Position numbers and translations under genes: made by a program
Notes under the pieces: model-generated
What the model saw: only the letters and a program-made list of their open reading frames with translations
What the model was told of the DNA's origin: nothing
The model's database searches: none
From: Thelephora terrestris
Taxonomy: Eukaryota; Basidiomycota; Agaricomycetes; Thelephorales; Thelephoraceae
DNA: 64,000 bases
Direction: 5' to 3'
Assembly: GCA_015956445.1 (NCBI GenBank)
Contig: WIUZ02000001.1
Location: 248,001 to 312,000, forward strand
Shown here: positions 11,344-22,968 of the stretch, piece after piece
Position numbering within the stretch: the stretch's first letter is position 1
How the letters are laid out: each line of letters starts with the position of its first letter

Positions 11344-13656
11344 ATGTCCTCAAATCCCTTCGCCTTGTCTAGCGACTCAGACGGCTCAGACCCGTTCTCG
11401 TTCGCGTCTCGGTCTCCCCTGCTTCAAAATCAGGATTTTCGTCGACCCCACGCAGATATGGGGTCGTCCTCACATTCATACGACCCTGATAGGTTCTTTG
11501 GGCCTACTAGCACACGTCCAGAAGGATCGTTGGGAATGTACCCCAGTTCCTCGGTATGTTCTCAAAAACTTCGAAAAAAACCTGACTTGACCGCGTCAAA
11601 AGCGGTCAACTCCCTACGGCCCCTTCCCCGAAACACAATCCTTTGATCCCTCCGCAGCTTCCCGCGCGCGGAAGATTCACGAGGACTACAATCGACTGAA
11701 GCTCGAAAACGAGCACTTGTTTTCACACGTGCAATCTATGAGGTACGTATTTTTTCGTGAATATATGCGCCTATATGCGCGATGAATTAACTAAATCACA
11801 TATCTAATCTATCATACAGCAAGTTTTTTGCTCAAACAAACCAGCAACTCGCTGCAATCGCGGCTGGGATCGCCGATCTCCCCTCCAGCATCGCCAAATC
11901 CCTCGCAGATGTCCTGCCGCCCACTCCGTCGTCCGAGCCTGCCCCCAAGGCTCGGGTTCCCCTCCTTCCCCAGCTTGAACGGTCAAAATTTTTGAGCGTC
12001 GTTCACTGGACCCCAGGCGAGTACAACGGCTTGCGCAAGGGCAAGCAGAAGAAGGAGGAGGAGGACGACTTAGAAAACGACGATCTCTCGTCGTTTTCTG
12101 AGTCGTCCAAAGCAAAGACGTCTACTCTCTCCTGTTACATGGAGGACGAGTACGGCCAGGCGATCCCCGAGTCCCAGAGGAAGGCTGCTCGCCACACGGC
12201 GAAGCTCTTCTGGAACGGACTCTTGAAGAGGAAGACAGAGTCTGGGGCTCCCCTGAAGCTCCCCTCCAGTGGGCAGAAGGTCGACCTCGGCATCAGGGAT
12301 GAGTTCGTCTTCCTGATGGAGGACACCTATCCTTGGCTTCGCTATTGCGAAAACCACTGGAAGACGGACAAAATATGGAGTAACCACTACCCCAATTGGT
12401 ACAAGACTGTTACAGGTGAGGTTATTGACGTTGACATGGACGACGACGGTGCCCAGGAGCCCCCAAAAAGGACTCTCAAACGTCGTGTGGTCCACAACGA
12501 TGCGAACGACCCCCAGAAGCGTCCCCGAGTGGAGGAGGACACCTCTAAGCCTCCTGCTTCTCGTCGTCCTCTCGTACTGCGAACCAAGGTATGTTTTTTT
12601 TATTCAATCCCATTGTACACATCACTAAAGGTATCTAGCCCAACATACTGTGCGAAGCTCCCGGTTATATGTACCTCAAGATCAGCCAACTAACCCTCCC
12701 CCTATAGCGCGGGTGTTCGTGTACTTGCGGGAGTTATACCGGCTCCTGTAGCTCAGGTGCGTAGTTTCTGGGTCGTCTCAATGTATTCTTTAATTTCCTA
12801 TCTTCCCAGGTCAATCCGACGACTTTGGAAGGCGAGAGCCCCGCCTCTGGTTCCGGTGTTCCGCCCTCCCTCCCTCCGGCTGCTGTCTCTGCAGAAACTG
12901 CTCCTGTTGCATCGACTTCCGGCTCTTCTTCTAGTGCTCCGAACTCTCTTGACGTCTCTGTGGCCCCCTCTGTCTCTGCCTCCGCTGCTATCCTGGAGCT
13001 CATCACCCCCTCGACTTCGACTCCGGGCGAAGTGGAACCTCAAGCTATTCCTCGTCCTCAAACTAATAATCTTGTTCCTCCTACTGGTGCTACAGAGTCT
13101 CAGGCTGCTTCCTCTACCGCTTTGACCCTTCCCTCGACTGCTCCTGCCCCCGCGTCCTTCGATCTTGTCGAGCCGCCTACGTCCGGAGAAACCTCGGCTA
13201 TCGATCTTGGCGACACATCTGGATCTAGGAACGACGCCGCGCCGACTCCAACAGTTCCCCAAACCCAGGCTCGCAGTAAAAAATCTCGCAAGTCGGCTCC
13301 CAAAAAGGACAAACAGCCCAAGGAGTTGACCGCGTCACAGTAAGTTTTTATTTGTTTGCTCTGCTCTACGGCTATAATAACATACGGTCTAGAATACTGT
13401 GCTACAAAGAATGGCAGAAAACAAATGCCGGTGCCACCGAAGACGCCTTCGCAGAGTACTGGAAAACCGTTCCTGCTGCAACCAAGAGGGTAAGTCTCTT
13501 ATCTCCTCTTCCCTTCATCTTATCTCACTTCGTGATCTTGTCAGAAATACACACTCCAGGCCAAGAAGCCCGTACGTCACTGTTACGACAGCTTCCTTTT
13601 ATTCGCTAATGTCACTTCTACAGGTTCCGGTTTCTGAGGAGAGTCCGTCCACCTGA
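11344..13656 (+). CDS. companion protein of the Tnp2 transposon, multi-exon
   Basis: Unknown function; such second genes commonly accompany Tnp2 elements in basidiomycetes. Supported exons are 11344-11553, 11603-11742, 11820-12588, 12810-13339, 13393-13489, 13545-13571 and 13624-13656, phases consistent, about 601 residues. It contains a Ser/Asp-rich start, a helical stretch (RLKLENEHLFSHVQSM), a conserved-looking WLRYCENHWKTDKIWSNHY block near residue 230, a nuclear-localisation-like RTLKRRVV, a long Ser/Thr/Pro-rich linker, and a C-terminal KEWQKTNAGATEDAFAEYWK resembling an HMG-type helix. The 221-bp gap 12589-12809 contains a tempting CxC-rich exon (12709-12757, CSCTCGSYTGSC) with good splice sites. 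Including its 49 nt breaks the frame, so I left it out. Confidence 0.65.
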
Positions 13657-14026
13657 GGCTCTCTCGTCTGTCTTGGAGGCGTGCCTGCGGCCCCCCAGAA
13701 AGGGTACCAATATACCGGGACGGCTGTGGTGTGGGTGGGAATAAGCGAGGGGATGACCCCATTTTAAAAATAGATCAGTGTTGCTGTCCGTCGACTAGAA
13801 TCGATACCAATAGATTTTTTGTTGCTCCCGCTCGATACGCATAGAACCGTAATTATATTAAGATCTATCTAAATCTACCCTGCGCTACGGTCGGACGTCG
13901 GGTTACCAGTCCACGCTCCCTCTCGCTCCTTGTCGATCTGCATGGGGCGGGTGCGACTTTCTGGCCGTTTTTGCAACTCGCATCAACCCGGATCGACCCT
14001 GGTCTACGGATCGCTCCGGTTTGAAC
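13657..14026. other. subterminal region of the Tnp2 transposon
   Basis: Non-coding, between the companion gene and the right inverted repeat. Just inside the 34-bp repeat some further similarity to the left end is visible (CGGAGCGA near 6855 and its complement near 14012). No gene seen. Confidence 0.55.
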
Positions 14027-14060
14027 CCGCTAGCTCCTGCTGGATCAAATTCTGTCCGGG
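14027..14060 (-). repeat. right terminal inverted repeat of the Tnp2 transposon
   Basis: Exact 34-bp reverse complement of 6807-6840, immediately followed by the second copy of the target duplication GCTCACG. Confidence 0.92.
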
Positions 14061-14067
14061 GCTCACG

Positions 14068-14566
14068 AGTTGCGCCGGGAGAGGATTTGATTCTGGTGTT
14101 TGTAATTCCGAGCTACCTTACTCCTGATCCTAGCCCCAAATTATGACCTGCGGTTATCCGAGCTCACTTCATTTCGATCAAGAGTCAATTGGTTTCCCGC
14201 TGACCAAGTACTTGCCCGTCAGACTCCTCGAACGCTGCGCTTGGCATCAACATCGTGTGTAATATATGAATGCCTTGGGTGAGCGGTGCTGGGTGAGCGG
14301 TGTTGGGTGAGCGGTGTCACCTCCAGGTCTGCCTGAGTTTGTTACGGCTTCAAAGGAATTCGGACCCTCCCGCCATGCACTCAAGGCGAGAACTCACAGG
14401 TTCCGGATTTCAAAACCGCCCTACTCAGGCGGATGTGACATTCTCATTCTTATTCGTACATGCGGAAACTGGGAGCACATTATCTATTGTCCTAACTGCG
14501 GAGGCATTGAGTTGCGGCCCCAGGCGACACTGACTGCGACTAGCAGCTCTCTTGCCAACTTCTGTA
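14068..14566. other. no gene; short tandem repeat at 14277-14318
   Basis: Three near-perfect 14-bp units (GGGTGAGCGGTGCT type) lie in tandem. The rest is weakly related to 2430-2540 and so is probably the left part of another duplicated F-box block. Confidence 0.5.
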
Positions 14567-16092
14567 TCAGGTGAAATGACACGGTCGGGTTCTGGCGGTC
14601 GCTTCACCAGAGATTAAGAACGCCTGAGGTTCCCTCTGCTTGGGGACGATACCCGTCGTGCTGGCCATTGCACTAGCGAATGCAAATCCATTCGTTAACG
14701 AACGAAATAAAAGTGTACTAGTAGAGGGACCCACGCTGAAGAAAACCAGACTATCTTGCAATATCGCCACATCCCAAACATCCCAAATGCTCCAAGACTC
14801 CTTCAGTGAGCCTAGTCCACGCCTTCTCATCCTGGCTCCGCGTCCGCCTGGCCCCATGTCCGGCTGCTGAGGATTCCAATGGATAAGATCAAACAAGCTA
14901 ACCTTCGCCCGCTTCTCATCCTCATTGGTGTAAACCCTCACAAACCTACTCCCCCAAACCGAATACCTTAGGAACCTAATAGCACCAGGGATTCCATCCG
15001 TATCCGGCGTGATGGCGTACTGTCGCATCTCACACAATGACGCCTTCTCCGCTTCTCTCACGAGCCTAAGGAGAATCTCGGAGTGGACGACACAAAGGCC
15101 CAGCACCTCGTCGTACATACTGTCACGCGAGATGAATATCAGAACGAGGACCCTTCGAGAGAGGACCGGGTAGAACGGGATGTCTTGTCCTATAACTTGG
15201 GAGAAATCGCCGTACCCTGCCCCCTCTGCCATCACGAGTCTACCCGTGATCGCGGTGACGGGAATCATACATGATTCCCCCAAGTCGTCAGTAACCAATA
15301 AACGATCCTCTCCGATGAAGACCATTGAAACCGGGGTGGAAGGCGTTGCGGTCCCGGTTTGGGAATGATGAATCTCAGACGTGAGATGATCTAGACGAAA
15401 CGGAGCTTACAAAGGTCTTAGTTCCAGCTCTACAGCTCCATGAAGCTAGCCGACCTGGCACGCGAGCACAGAGTATGTGGTCGCTGATGGAAACAAGAAC
15501 CCCCGGATACGATAAGGGCCAACAGATCGTGTTCGATCCATTCAAATTTCACGCCAAGCGAGCGGATGTTGATCCATCATCCCGGAAGAGTGTGTAAGGA
15601 ACTCGGGTAACACTCACTGATTCTCCGTGATGACGGCTGATGACGGCCAACTCCAATGGGGGATGAATTGAGATGTTTCCAGGTGAAAGAATTAGCGGAA
15701 AACCTCATGTTCCCTCGCCGGTGGACTCCCCGTCACTGCAGAAGGTCGACAAGAATGAAGGGTGTTCATTGACAAGGTGACGACGGGATAAACATCTCCC
15801 CAGCGCTGAAATACGTAACAAAACCCGGTCAATCCAGGGGGTAGACTCAACCGCGGGAGTGTGTGGGTTGTCTAGCAATCCAGCAGCAGCAAATTCACGC
15901 TATACTGCAGATGTGGCTGACTGGACACCACATCACAAAACTTGCGATTAGCCCTTATGGAAGACCTTATCAAAAAATTTAAGGGTGGAACTGGCCACCG
16001 AACCAACCAATGAGAGCCCTAGCTCGAGTATCTGGGGCTGTGAGGCGTCTAAAAGTTTTGCCCAGTAACTCGGGAGTCATGATGTTCCACAT
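14567..16092 (-). pseudogene. F-box protein gene, decayed at the 5' end
   Basis: The C-terminal exon is open from about 15325 to 14567 and aligns over its length with the last exon of the intact gene at 28182-27430 (GEDRLLVTDD, then SVWGSRFVRVYTNEDEKRAK). Upstream, the exon-2 equivalent (about 15610-15400) has in-frame stops. The F-box start MTPELLGKTFRRLTAPDTRA at 16092 drifts out of frame within about 40 codons, and the middle of exon 1 is largely missing. The C-terminus differs in sequence from the other copies and runs about 25 residues longer. It is followed on the right by CxxC gene copy 2. Confidence 0.75.
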
Positions 16093-16313
16093 TGTGTCAT
16101 AGAAGGGTTCCCAAGGGTGCATGCTGTCCTAAAACCCTGTGCGATAGCCAGGCTCAACTTGAAGTAGCCCTGGGTCCAAGATAAAGAACGGGTGGCCTGG
16201 GAACCAAGGGGAGGCGGGTTCTAACGAGGACTGCATAGACACGAGGAATCCTCAGTGAAGAATGCGGCGCAGGGGAATATAAGCGCCCCTTTCTGACCTC
16301 AGCTCTGTTCTCT

Positions 16314-16385
16314 AGGCTGGAATCCAGCCTCAATTTCAGAGGCGAGGATGTCATGATTTAGAAGGGGACGATACATAGGGAGATA
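16314..16385 (-). repeat. dispersed palindromic repeat, copy 1
   Basis: It contains the near-perfect palindrome GAGGCTGGATTCCAGCCT type (AGGCTGGAATCCAGCCTC) next to a conserved GCCTCTGAAATT and a distal TATCGTCCCCTT. Read on the minus strand it matches copies at 53250-53340 and 55240-55330 over about 70 bp. Confidence 0.6.
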
Positions 16386-17318
16386 CTGTCGTCCGAGATC
16401 ATCTGATCAGAGCCCGTGCTGAGCTTTGCCAGGACCACCGACTGACGAGATAAGCTTATTGCCATGGGATGATCAAACTCGGAGCGGAAGGATGGAGGGG
16501 TTTCGGTTTTCCACGCAGATCACGTGTGATTGCAAAAAGGCCCGATCAATGTCATGATGATGCGCAACATCTCGTTGACCGTTGCCACGTTCAGAGTGCG
16601 GAGGATCCGTAGGTATACAGGGTGGTGGGTGAACTGATGCACTTTGCATGCAAACGTTATGGCGTAGGGCTAGGTATGGATAAGGGTGATATGGGCTACA
16701 GTCACGACCGTCCGACGCCACACTACTAGTAAGTCGCACTCCCTTCCGGCACATACGAGCACCCTATCGCTAAAGCGACACACCTCGTCCAGCGTAAGCA
16801 CCCCTTCAGAGTCGGGTCTCTCCTCACGCGGCGACAGGAGAATTGCGCGTTGAGGCTGTGTTCGTTCGGTGCTGAGGGATACAAGCCCGCAATGACACGC
16901 GAGTTAAATCAGTTACGTCCATTTGCACGGCAAACGAATAGTTTGTGCATGTATCGCGCAGTCTTTGCTTGATGTTGGGTTTCCCCGACTCTCTCTGACC
17001 AGTGTTGCGTTTCTATAGACGGTCCAACTGTGGGTCCAAACACACAGCTACCCACGCAAGCGACCACTCCCCTTTGATTGTTCTCTGCGGTGGTGAATCG
17101 GCTGTGCACTTCCGCTACTGAATGTCCAACTGCATGTCCAGAATGACACCCTTCCACTTACTCGAGTGCGCGAATCGTCACGTGCACTTGTGTTTAGCAT
17201 GGCAAATCCTGCGCAGTAACAAACGGGTCGAGGTCCTCAGCTCTGGGAGTGTCCAGCAAACTATACCGACTAGGCTCTCAGCTCAACGACACGGGCCACA
17301 TAGAGCTCGCCACTTTTC

Positions 17319-17326
17319 ATATATAT
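17319..17326 (+). promoter_or_regulatory. TATA box of CxxC gene copy 2
   Basis: TATATAT about 73 bp before the ATG at 17393, followed by the conserved box GCATCTGAGTTAGCCCAGAC shared with copy 3. Confidence 0.7.
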
Positions 17327-17392
17327 GGCATCTGAGTTAGCCCAGACAGATTTCCTCACCCCCAAGCCGCCCTCCTCCCTGCAAGTGTCCTC

Positions 17393-17858
17393 ATGTCTGC
17401 ATCCAATCTTACTTTTGATTATAACTACTACATCAACAACTGCAACTCATGCGGGGGTGAATTGACGTTTGTAAGTGATTTCTCTCCCATTCACTCCCGT
17501 TCGCTTTGCTGATTGTCGCGGTTTATTCTAATGAAGGATTCTATTGATTCAGATGGTATGGTAGTGAAGTACTGCAATCGGTGTAAAGGGACATATTACC
17601 ACCCTTTGATCCCTCTGAGAAAGACATGCGCAATGTGCAGAGCTACTTTAAATGCCGTAAGAGATTTGACTTCTGTTCATCCCTGTCGATTTTTGCTAAT
17701 TGTCGGCTTTGGTTCTTATAAAGGCACCTGACGGATCAAAATTCTGCAGAAACTGCGACTGCACTTATCAACCTCGTTGCTGGTATTGCGGCAAAGGATT
17801 GCCACTCCCGCCGGCTAAGTGCCTATTCTGTCATGCATCGAGAGAGCGGCCTGCTTGA
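17393..17858 (+). CDS. small six-CxxC zinc-ribbon-like protein, copy 2
   Basis: Three exons (17393-17470, 17537-17656, 17724-17858) encode 110 residues. The CxxC pairs are CNSC, CNRC, CAMC, CRNC, CWYC and CLFC. Conserved blocks shared with the other copies are RCKGTYYHPL in exon 2 and PDGSKFCRNC in exon 3. The C-terminus continues past the last knuckle into HASRERPA, absent from copy 1. All three members keep frame, splice sites, introns of 60-70 bp and the upstream TATA arrangement. No family assignment. A zinc-stabilised all-ribbon protein is the most economical reading. Confidence 0.8.
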
Positions 17859-18059
17859 GTATCGGTGTTCAGCGACAAGGGAAAGGTAGTCTCTTAGCGG
17901 CTTGATGTACTAGCTACACGTCTTCTCTTATTTGTCAATATGAAGTCCCCCCCTCCCCTCACCGGGCATAGAAGCTGTAAGTTGATCATGAGTTTGTGAG
18001 CTCTCCATTCTCTTGCCAAATGGGGTCCTTCATTGGAACAGGTGGGCAGATTTATGGCC

Positions 18060-18470
18060 TATTTGTACCGTCATTGTAGGTGCAAGTCTGTCTCGAGTCT
18101 CACTCGGGATTTTACCACACCCGACGTGTCAAGTATAACCAGTCTAGGGACGATGTCACCTATGTCGAGATCCTTGGCGACCAAAGGCTAAGTCATCTCT
18201 TCCAATAAAAGCCATCAAATCGACTTGAAGCATTCTAGATTGGGACATGTGTATCTCATATGTGGGATGAAGCTTGCAAGGAGCTTAGTTCCAGTCCTCC
18301 AGTTCCATGAGATCATTCGACTGTCCAACATAAAGTGAGCCGCAAGCGTGTAGTCGCCGATGGAAATCATCCACCCTGGATCCAGCCTGTGCCGAATCCA
18401 CCTATATGAAGCGAGCGGGCGGGGTTCACCAGTTGCCATGCACATAGGATGGAATCGGTTCGACCCGCGG
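18060..18470 (-). pseudogene. F-box C-terminal fragment
   Basis: The minus strand shows the middle of the F-box family protein: an HPLAS-like PLASYRWIRHRLDP, SIGDYTLAAHF and SWNWRTGTKLL, then a trace of the following exon. The F-box and the last exon are missing. It was copied together with the CxxC gene: the same fragment follows copy 3 at 31480-31720. Confidence 0.7.
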
Positions 18471-20323
18471 TTAAAACATTATCAGATCCCGAGGATCCTA
18501 AAATCTAAAAACATAAGGGAAGTACCACTTTCCCACGGTGGACAACCCTTATCTCTGATTGGCCGGACAAATGTTATCCCTGATTGGCTGAGCAATGTTC
18601 CCTCGGCACTTTTCCCTCCGTCTGTCGCCATCTAACTGGTGTACAGCCGCACCATTCTTCAACTATCTGCTTCTGGTAGTGCTGTATAAATGGACTTCAG
18701 GATTTCGTATCACGGGTTGCGGCTAGTCAGATATAAAGATTGTCCAGATCAGAACCGTATGAAACCCGACTTCCCTTTTCTTTTGGATTGTCGTTCGCAG
18801 ATCAGTTGGCTGTCAGGAACATGGTATTTTTAAACTTTTTATAACACGCTCTTTCTTCGAACTCTTCTTACCAATTTTTATGTTTGAATGCTTCACACTC
18901 CTTATCCTTCACTCCATCATTCAAAAACACACACGCGCGTACTATTCCCAGCGAATCCACAACAAGCTATACGGTGCTATCCAAGTCCCATCAATAATCG
19001 ACTCTATCTACGGCAGGCCTAAAGGTCATCAACTGTCCATCCCGGAGATCGTAGTGTTGACCCCTCCTCGCAAGGACCTCCCCGAACATGGCGTCACCAT
19101 CTTCGGCACTCAGCTGAACGACTAGTTCAAGCCGATAGGAAGAGATGCCTTCGAGCGGACCGATCAGCCTCCCAGATGTCACTGAACTGCGGAACACCTG
19201 GTCCCACATCTCCATCACCGGGTGACTGCTCGGCAATGCTGTCGACGTAGTCGGCAAGTGACCCTCCGTCTCCCTCATCGGACCCCTGGGCGGAATCCTG
19301 TACTGCGAGTCGAGTGAGGTGCCTACGCTGGACCTCGGAAGCGACATGTCGGTATGGACGATTGACGCGGTATCGGAATGGTCGTCCGTCATCTCGACCA
19401 GACTGGTCACCATCCGACTCAACTGGTCGAGGGTACGGGTTAGCCGACGCGGTCATGCGATGGGCGGGACGGCGTCGAGAGCGTTTGCAACGTTGCCCCT
19501 TAGTCACCGGACGTACCTCGGCGACCCTCGGAGCATCTTCAGCTCGGTCAACCTCCATGACCACATCCTCGATCTTCACCAACTGATGGATTGGCTGCAA
19601 GGCACAACGCCCACAGTTCTCCTTGTCAGAAGCGGTCAAAGTCGAAGCCGGAGCCGGAGTCGGAACGGGAACCGCGTTCTCAATCGGAGGTGTCGTGTAG
19701 GACGACGGGTTAGGCGATGGGAGTACCACCTCATCGGCGTACTCCAGCTCGAACGGAACGTCGGCAGTCCCCTGACCAACCAACTTGGGACCCTCCTTAC
19801 AGTTGCAGGTCTTGTCCTGCAAGGACTCGACCTGCGCTGTTAACACAGCCACCACGTTCTCGAGTTCTTCGGTCTAGAGGAAGTCTTTCAGTTATTGCAC
19901 AAACTGCAAAGGCTGAAAGCCGACCTTTTCATCCCTCCTGGCCAATGCTCCCTTAATGTTGTTGTCCCGAACCTTCAACCCAGCGATCAACTCCTGATGG
20001 TTCGCAACCATCGCCTCCAACGCCTCGTTCGTCTTCTGCTGGAACTTGTCAGCGTGCTGAATTTTATTCTTTTTTTGAACCATTTTCACACCCAACTTTC
20101 GCCCACTTTCCTTACCCATACCCCTTTCTCATCTTATCTGTTTCCTTATCACGACTCACACGTCATCAAGAAACGAAGACAAAGCATAGATGATATTACA
20201 ACGGGCGAACCCGCAACGAAGACACAAGACGAATGGCCAACGGAGTTGAATCCGCACCGACCCTATGGACGTAGACTAACGCGCGCCAACTCTAGTCGTC
20301 AAGACCTGGTTTGCCAGTACTCC

Positions 20324-22050
20324 TCAGCACTGGCAATCTCCTCCTCCGTCCCCTCCGAGGCACTCTCGACGACTTCCTCGTCGACCATCTCGACGACCCG
20401 AGCTTCCTCCAGACGATGAGCGACGGCCAGCTGAACCTCGGCGCGAAGGCGGTTCCTCGCTGAATCGACCATAGTCTGATCCAGAGTCCTCTGGACTGAC
20501 CAGCCCTCCACTCTCTCGGTCAGTTGAGCCACCAGGCGAACGGCCTCCGCTGCACGCTGGACCGACAAGAGCGTAAGGTCGGTTAAGCCGTTCACGTCGA
20601 CGGACTCCACCGGAATCAGCTCGCCGCGATCCACGCGACACTGTAGCATCGTCGCATCGGAATAGGACGGTGGACTCAATGTCTCCACCCTGGCGGACAG
20701 CGTCTGGATTACTGGCACGCATGCGGTGGGCTGGACGAAGCGCCCCACGATAAGGAACCCAACGACGAGCACGGATAGAACGCTGCCCACGCACCGGCGA
20801 GACCGACGGCGGCGGAACCGGAACGGCCACCTCGTTCTCCCCCGCATACTCCAACTCCGGAGAACTGCTGATCGGGTTAACCGCCGTCTCCTCGGACGTC
20901 TCGCGGACGACCTCCTCCCCGCCATCAGTATGCGCAGGTGTGCGGTACGACCCATCGGAAGCTAAAAAGGGATGTCAGTGGGCAAGCCAAATATGTCAAC
21001 CGACATCCCACCTATGGGAGAAGCCATCCGATCAGGAATCGACTCGTCTCCGGACTCGTCGCGAACCGCAGCCACCGAACGAGTGCGGCAGTGGCACAAC
21101 CGCTCGCTCATGGACTCGACCCGAGCACCCAGCAACGGCAAGGCGTCGTCCAATGTGTCAACCTAGAAGTGGCGTGAGCTCTCTTGGATGAAGACCAGGA
21201 GAAGTCGCACCAACCTTGGTGTCGAGCTCATTCAGAGCCCTTCTGTGACGATTCAGCCGTCGGTCGACCTCGATCAGGTCCCGCTGGATGGTGTCATCTC
21301 GTTCCCTCAAGGACTCGACCAATCGGTTGTGTTCTTCGCGCATCGCCAGCATCTCGCTCTCAAATGTCACGCGGAGCGTATCGTTCATCAGGAGGAGCGT
21401 TTTCTTCATGTCCAACGCCTCCGAGTACATCCTACGGGCGTCGTCCTTCGCTTCCTTCACCTCACGTTTCAGCCGCTCATTCTATAAGTCCATCAGTGTT
21501 ATCCCATAAGCGGGATGCACAGATCGACTCACCGCTTTCTGTTCCGTCCTCAGAAGGAACCAAAGGCGGTGACCGACGGCTGCTGTATAATGTTGGGAGC
21601 GAGTCGCTCCAGGCCATCTTCCTTCTCCATTCCCCAGATCGTAGATCCCCATTCGCAGGAGCCCCCACAACGACGAAGCCACCGGAGTCTCATACGGCAT
21701 GCGTAGCTCGGTGTTGAACGTTACCCCTCGCATCGACTCTTGCAGCTTGTGGTCAATCAAGTTGTGATACCACAACTCGTCGTCCATGGTCAGGTAGCTG
21801 GGAGGCTTGACGATCGTTGCCTCCAATTGACGAGCGTCCACCTTGTCGGCCACCGCGAAGATCTGCAAATGCGATGTCAGTTGTTGCCAGCAAACGGCGA
21901 CACGTGACGTCGCACCTCGCGATAGCTGGGGTACGCCACATTGGCGTTCGGCAGGAAGTAACTCTTGTTCTGCACGGACCGAGGATCCGCGGATTCGATG
22001 GTAGCAGTACTGTTCTCAGCACGGAAGACACGGTCAGAGATCATGGGCAT
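20324..22050 (-). CDS. unknown intron-rich protein carried by the nested unit
   Basis: Exons 22050-21916, 21862-21533, 21481-21215, 21162-21012 and 20961-20324, with introns of 50-53 bp and all phases agreeing, give 506 residues. The N-terminal 155 residues form a conserved block shared with the outer copy (YLTMDDELWYHNLIDHKLQE, then LWGLLRMGIYD). Next comes a strongly helical stretch rich in Glu/Arg/Leu (about residues 156-245, MREEHNRLVESLRERDDTIQ), a CHC motif, an acidic segment, and a long Arg/Ser/Gly-rich tail with repeated SGG and RRG. There are no membrane segments. It could be a gag-like or DNA-binding accessory protein, but I do not recognise it. Confidence 0.65.
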
Positions 22051-22968
22051 GATGAGTAGTTGGTTGGTGGAAGTGTGGGCTTGGAAGAAGGGAGTTTGAT
22101 GGATCCAACGGCCGGTTCGCGCTACGCTTTATCCGACCATCGACAGCGCTCGCGTCCTATTCGCCATTGGATCGGACCATCGTTTCACCGGTCCAGACTC
22201 CTCATACATTCGTCCTCGACATTCGAGCCCCACTCGGTCTTTTGTTGTCCCGATCGAACGAGCTGACGCGTCATCCTCTTATTGGTCAGTCTTCACATGT
22301 GATATTATCCTTTGTCATTCCTTTCCCACACGACGTCATGACCCCTTTCTTATTCTCTCACGAACCCTGACCCATTAGTCATTCCTTTATCATTTCTATT
22401 CTATCACCCGGGCCGCTTACTGTTCCAGCTTACTCTCGGCCCTTCTTTGCTCCGAGTTATTATTAGATAGGATTATCTATGTCCCGGCCACTCTCCTATA
22501 TAGGTACCAGTAGAGTAGCTGAGGACTCCCTATCTTTGATATCTCGGGAAGTCCTCTTCTCCTTGCAGCATCGGTGTATTTGCTGTAGGCCACTGAAGAG
22601 CTTATCGAGTAACTCTCTGAACACGTTCGCTCTCCTCTCTCTCTCAGCCTTGCATTAAGAATCGACGAACGCGCTTACGAAAAGGAGTTCCTCGTCGCTC
22701 TCTTAATCAAGCACCAGTTTGAGGCGCCATCCTCGGGCTCTTGTATCCGCCCTCAGAAGACGATAGGGGTTTACCTGATAGAGGCTCGGCACTCCTGCTG
22801 TGAATTCGGACAACCTACCGGAGAACGCTCGTCCATCGCGTTTTGGACCACGTAGACTTTGGGTGGATATAGGGAAGTCGTTCCCCCTTTGCCCCATTGT
22901 TTCTTGTTGGTTGGAGTTGCGACTCACCAACAGCACTGGTACCTGAAGGGCGAAGAGTGGCCCTGACA
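22051..22968. other. leader of the nested unit, no gene
   Basis: Pyrimidine-rich, with TATATA near 22496 and GGACAACCTACCGGA shared with the outer unit's leader (24866). Probably promoter and 5' region. Confidence 0.45.

Larger units (their letters stand above)
6800..14067 (+). mobile_element. Tnp2-type (CMC/CACTA-related) DNA transposon with 7-bp target duplication
   Basis: The element runs 6807-14060 (7254 bp). Its ends are perfect 34-bp inverted repeats starting CCCGGACAGAATTTGATCCA, flanked by the direct repeat GCTCACG at 6800-6806 and 14061-14067. It carries a three-exon transposase and a companion multi-exon gene in the same direction. The ends lack the usual CACTA terminus, and a 7-bp duplication is longer than the 2-4 bp normal for CMC elements. 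The transposase reads open across its exons and the ends are perfect, so the copy may be recent. It inserted between two copies of the F-box/CxxC module. Confidence 0.88.
16640..18510. repeat. segmental duplication, copy 1 (partner about 30055-31760)
   Basis: Nearly collinear with 30055-31760 through the spacer, the promoter, the whole CxxC gene and a trailing F-box fragment. The boundary on the right is where the F-box fragments stop matching (CCCGAGGATCCTAA in both). Confidence 0.85.
20047..22968 (-). mobile_element. nested TGTCAG...CTGACA unit, 5-bp target duplication GAACT
   Basis: A 2922-bp unit with GAACT at 20042-20046 and 22969-22973. It reads TGTCAGGGCCACTC... at its right end (minus strand) and ...CACGCTGACA at its left end. 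It carries a single five-exon gene and an 900-bp leader with a TATATA motif near 22496. The leader's right end resembles that of the outer unit. There is no terminal direct repeat, transposase or polymerase. It inserted inside an exon of its own paralogue. Confidence 0.75.

Noticed and set aside
12070-12495. 141-codon minus-strand frame
   Set aside because: Antisense to the conserved middle of the transposon companion gene.
19314-19843. long plus-strand frames
   Set aside because: Complement of the basic C-terminal exon of the outer unit's gene; the minus-strand reading matches its paralogue.
20047-22968. complete LTR retrotransposon
   Set aside because: TG...CA ends and a 5-bp duplication fit, but I find no pair of long terminal repeats and no polymerase, so the class is left open.
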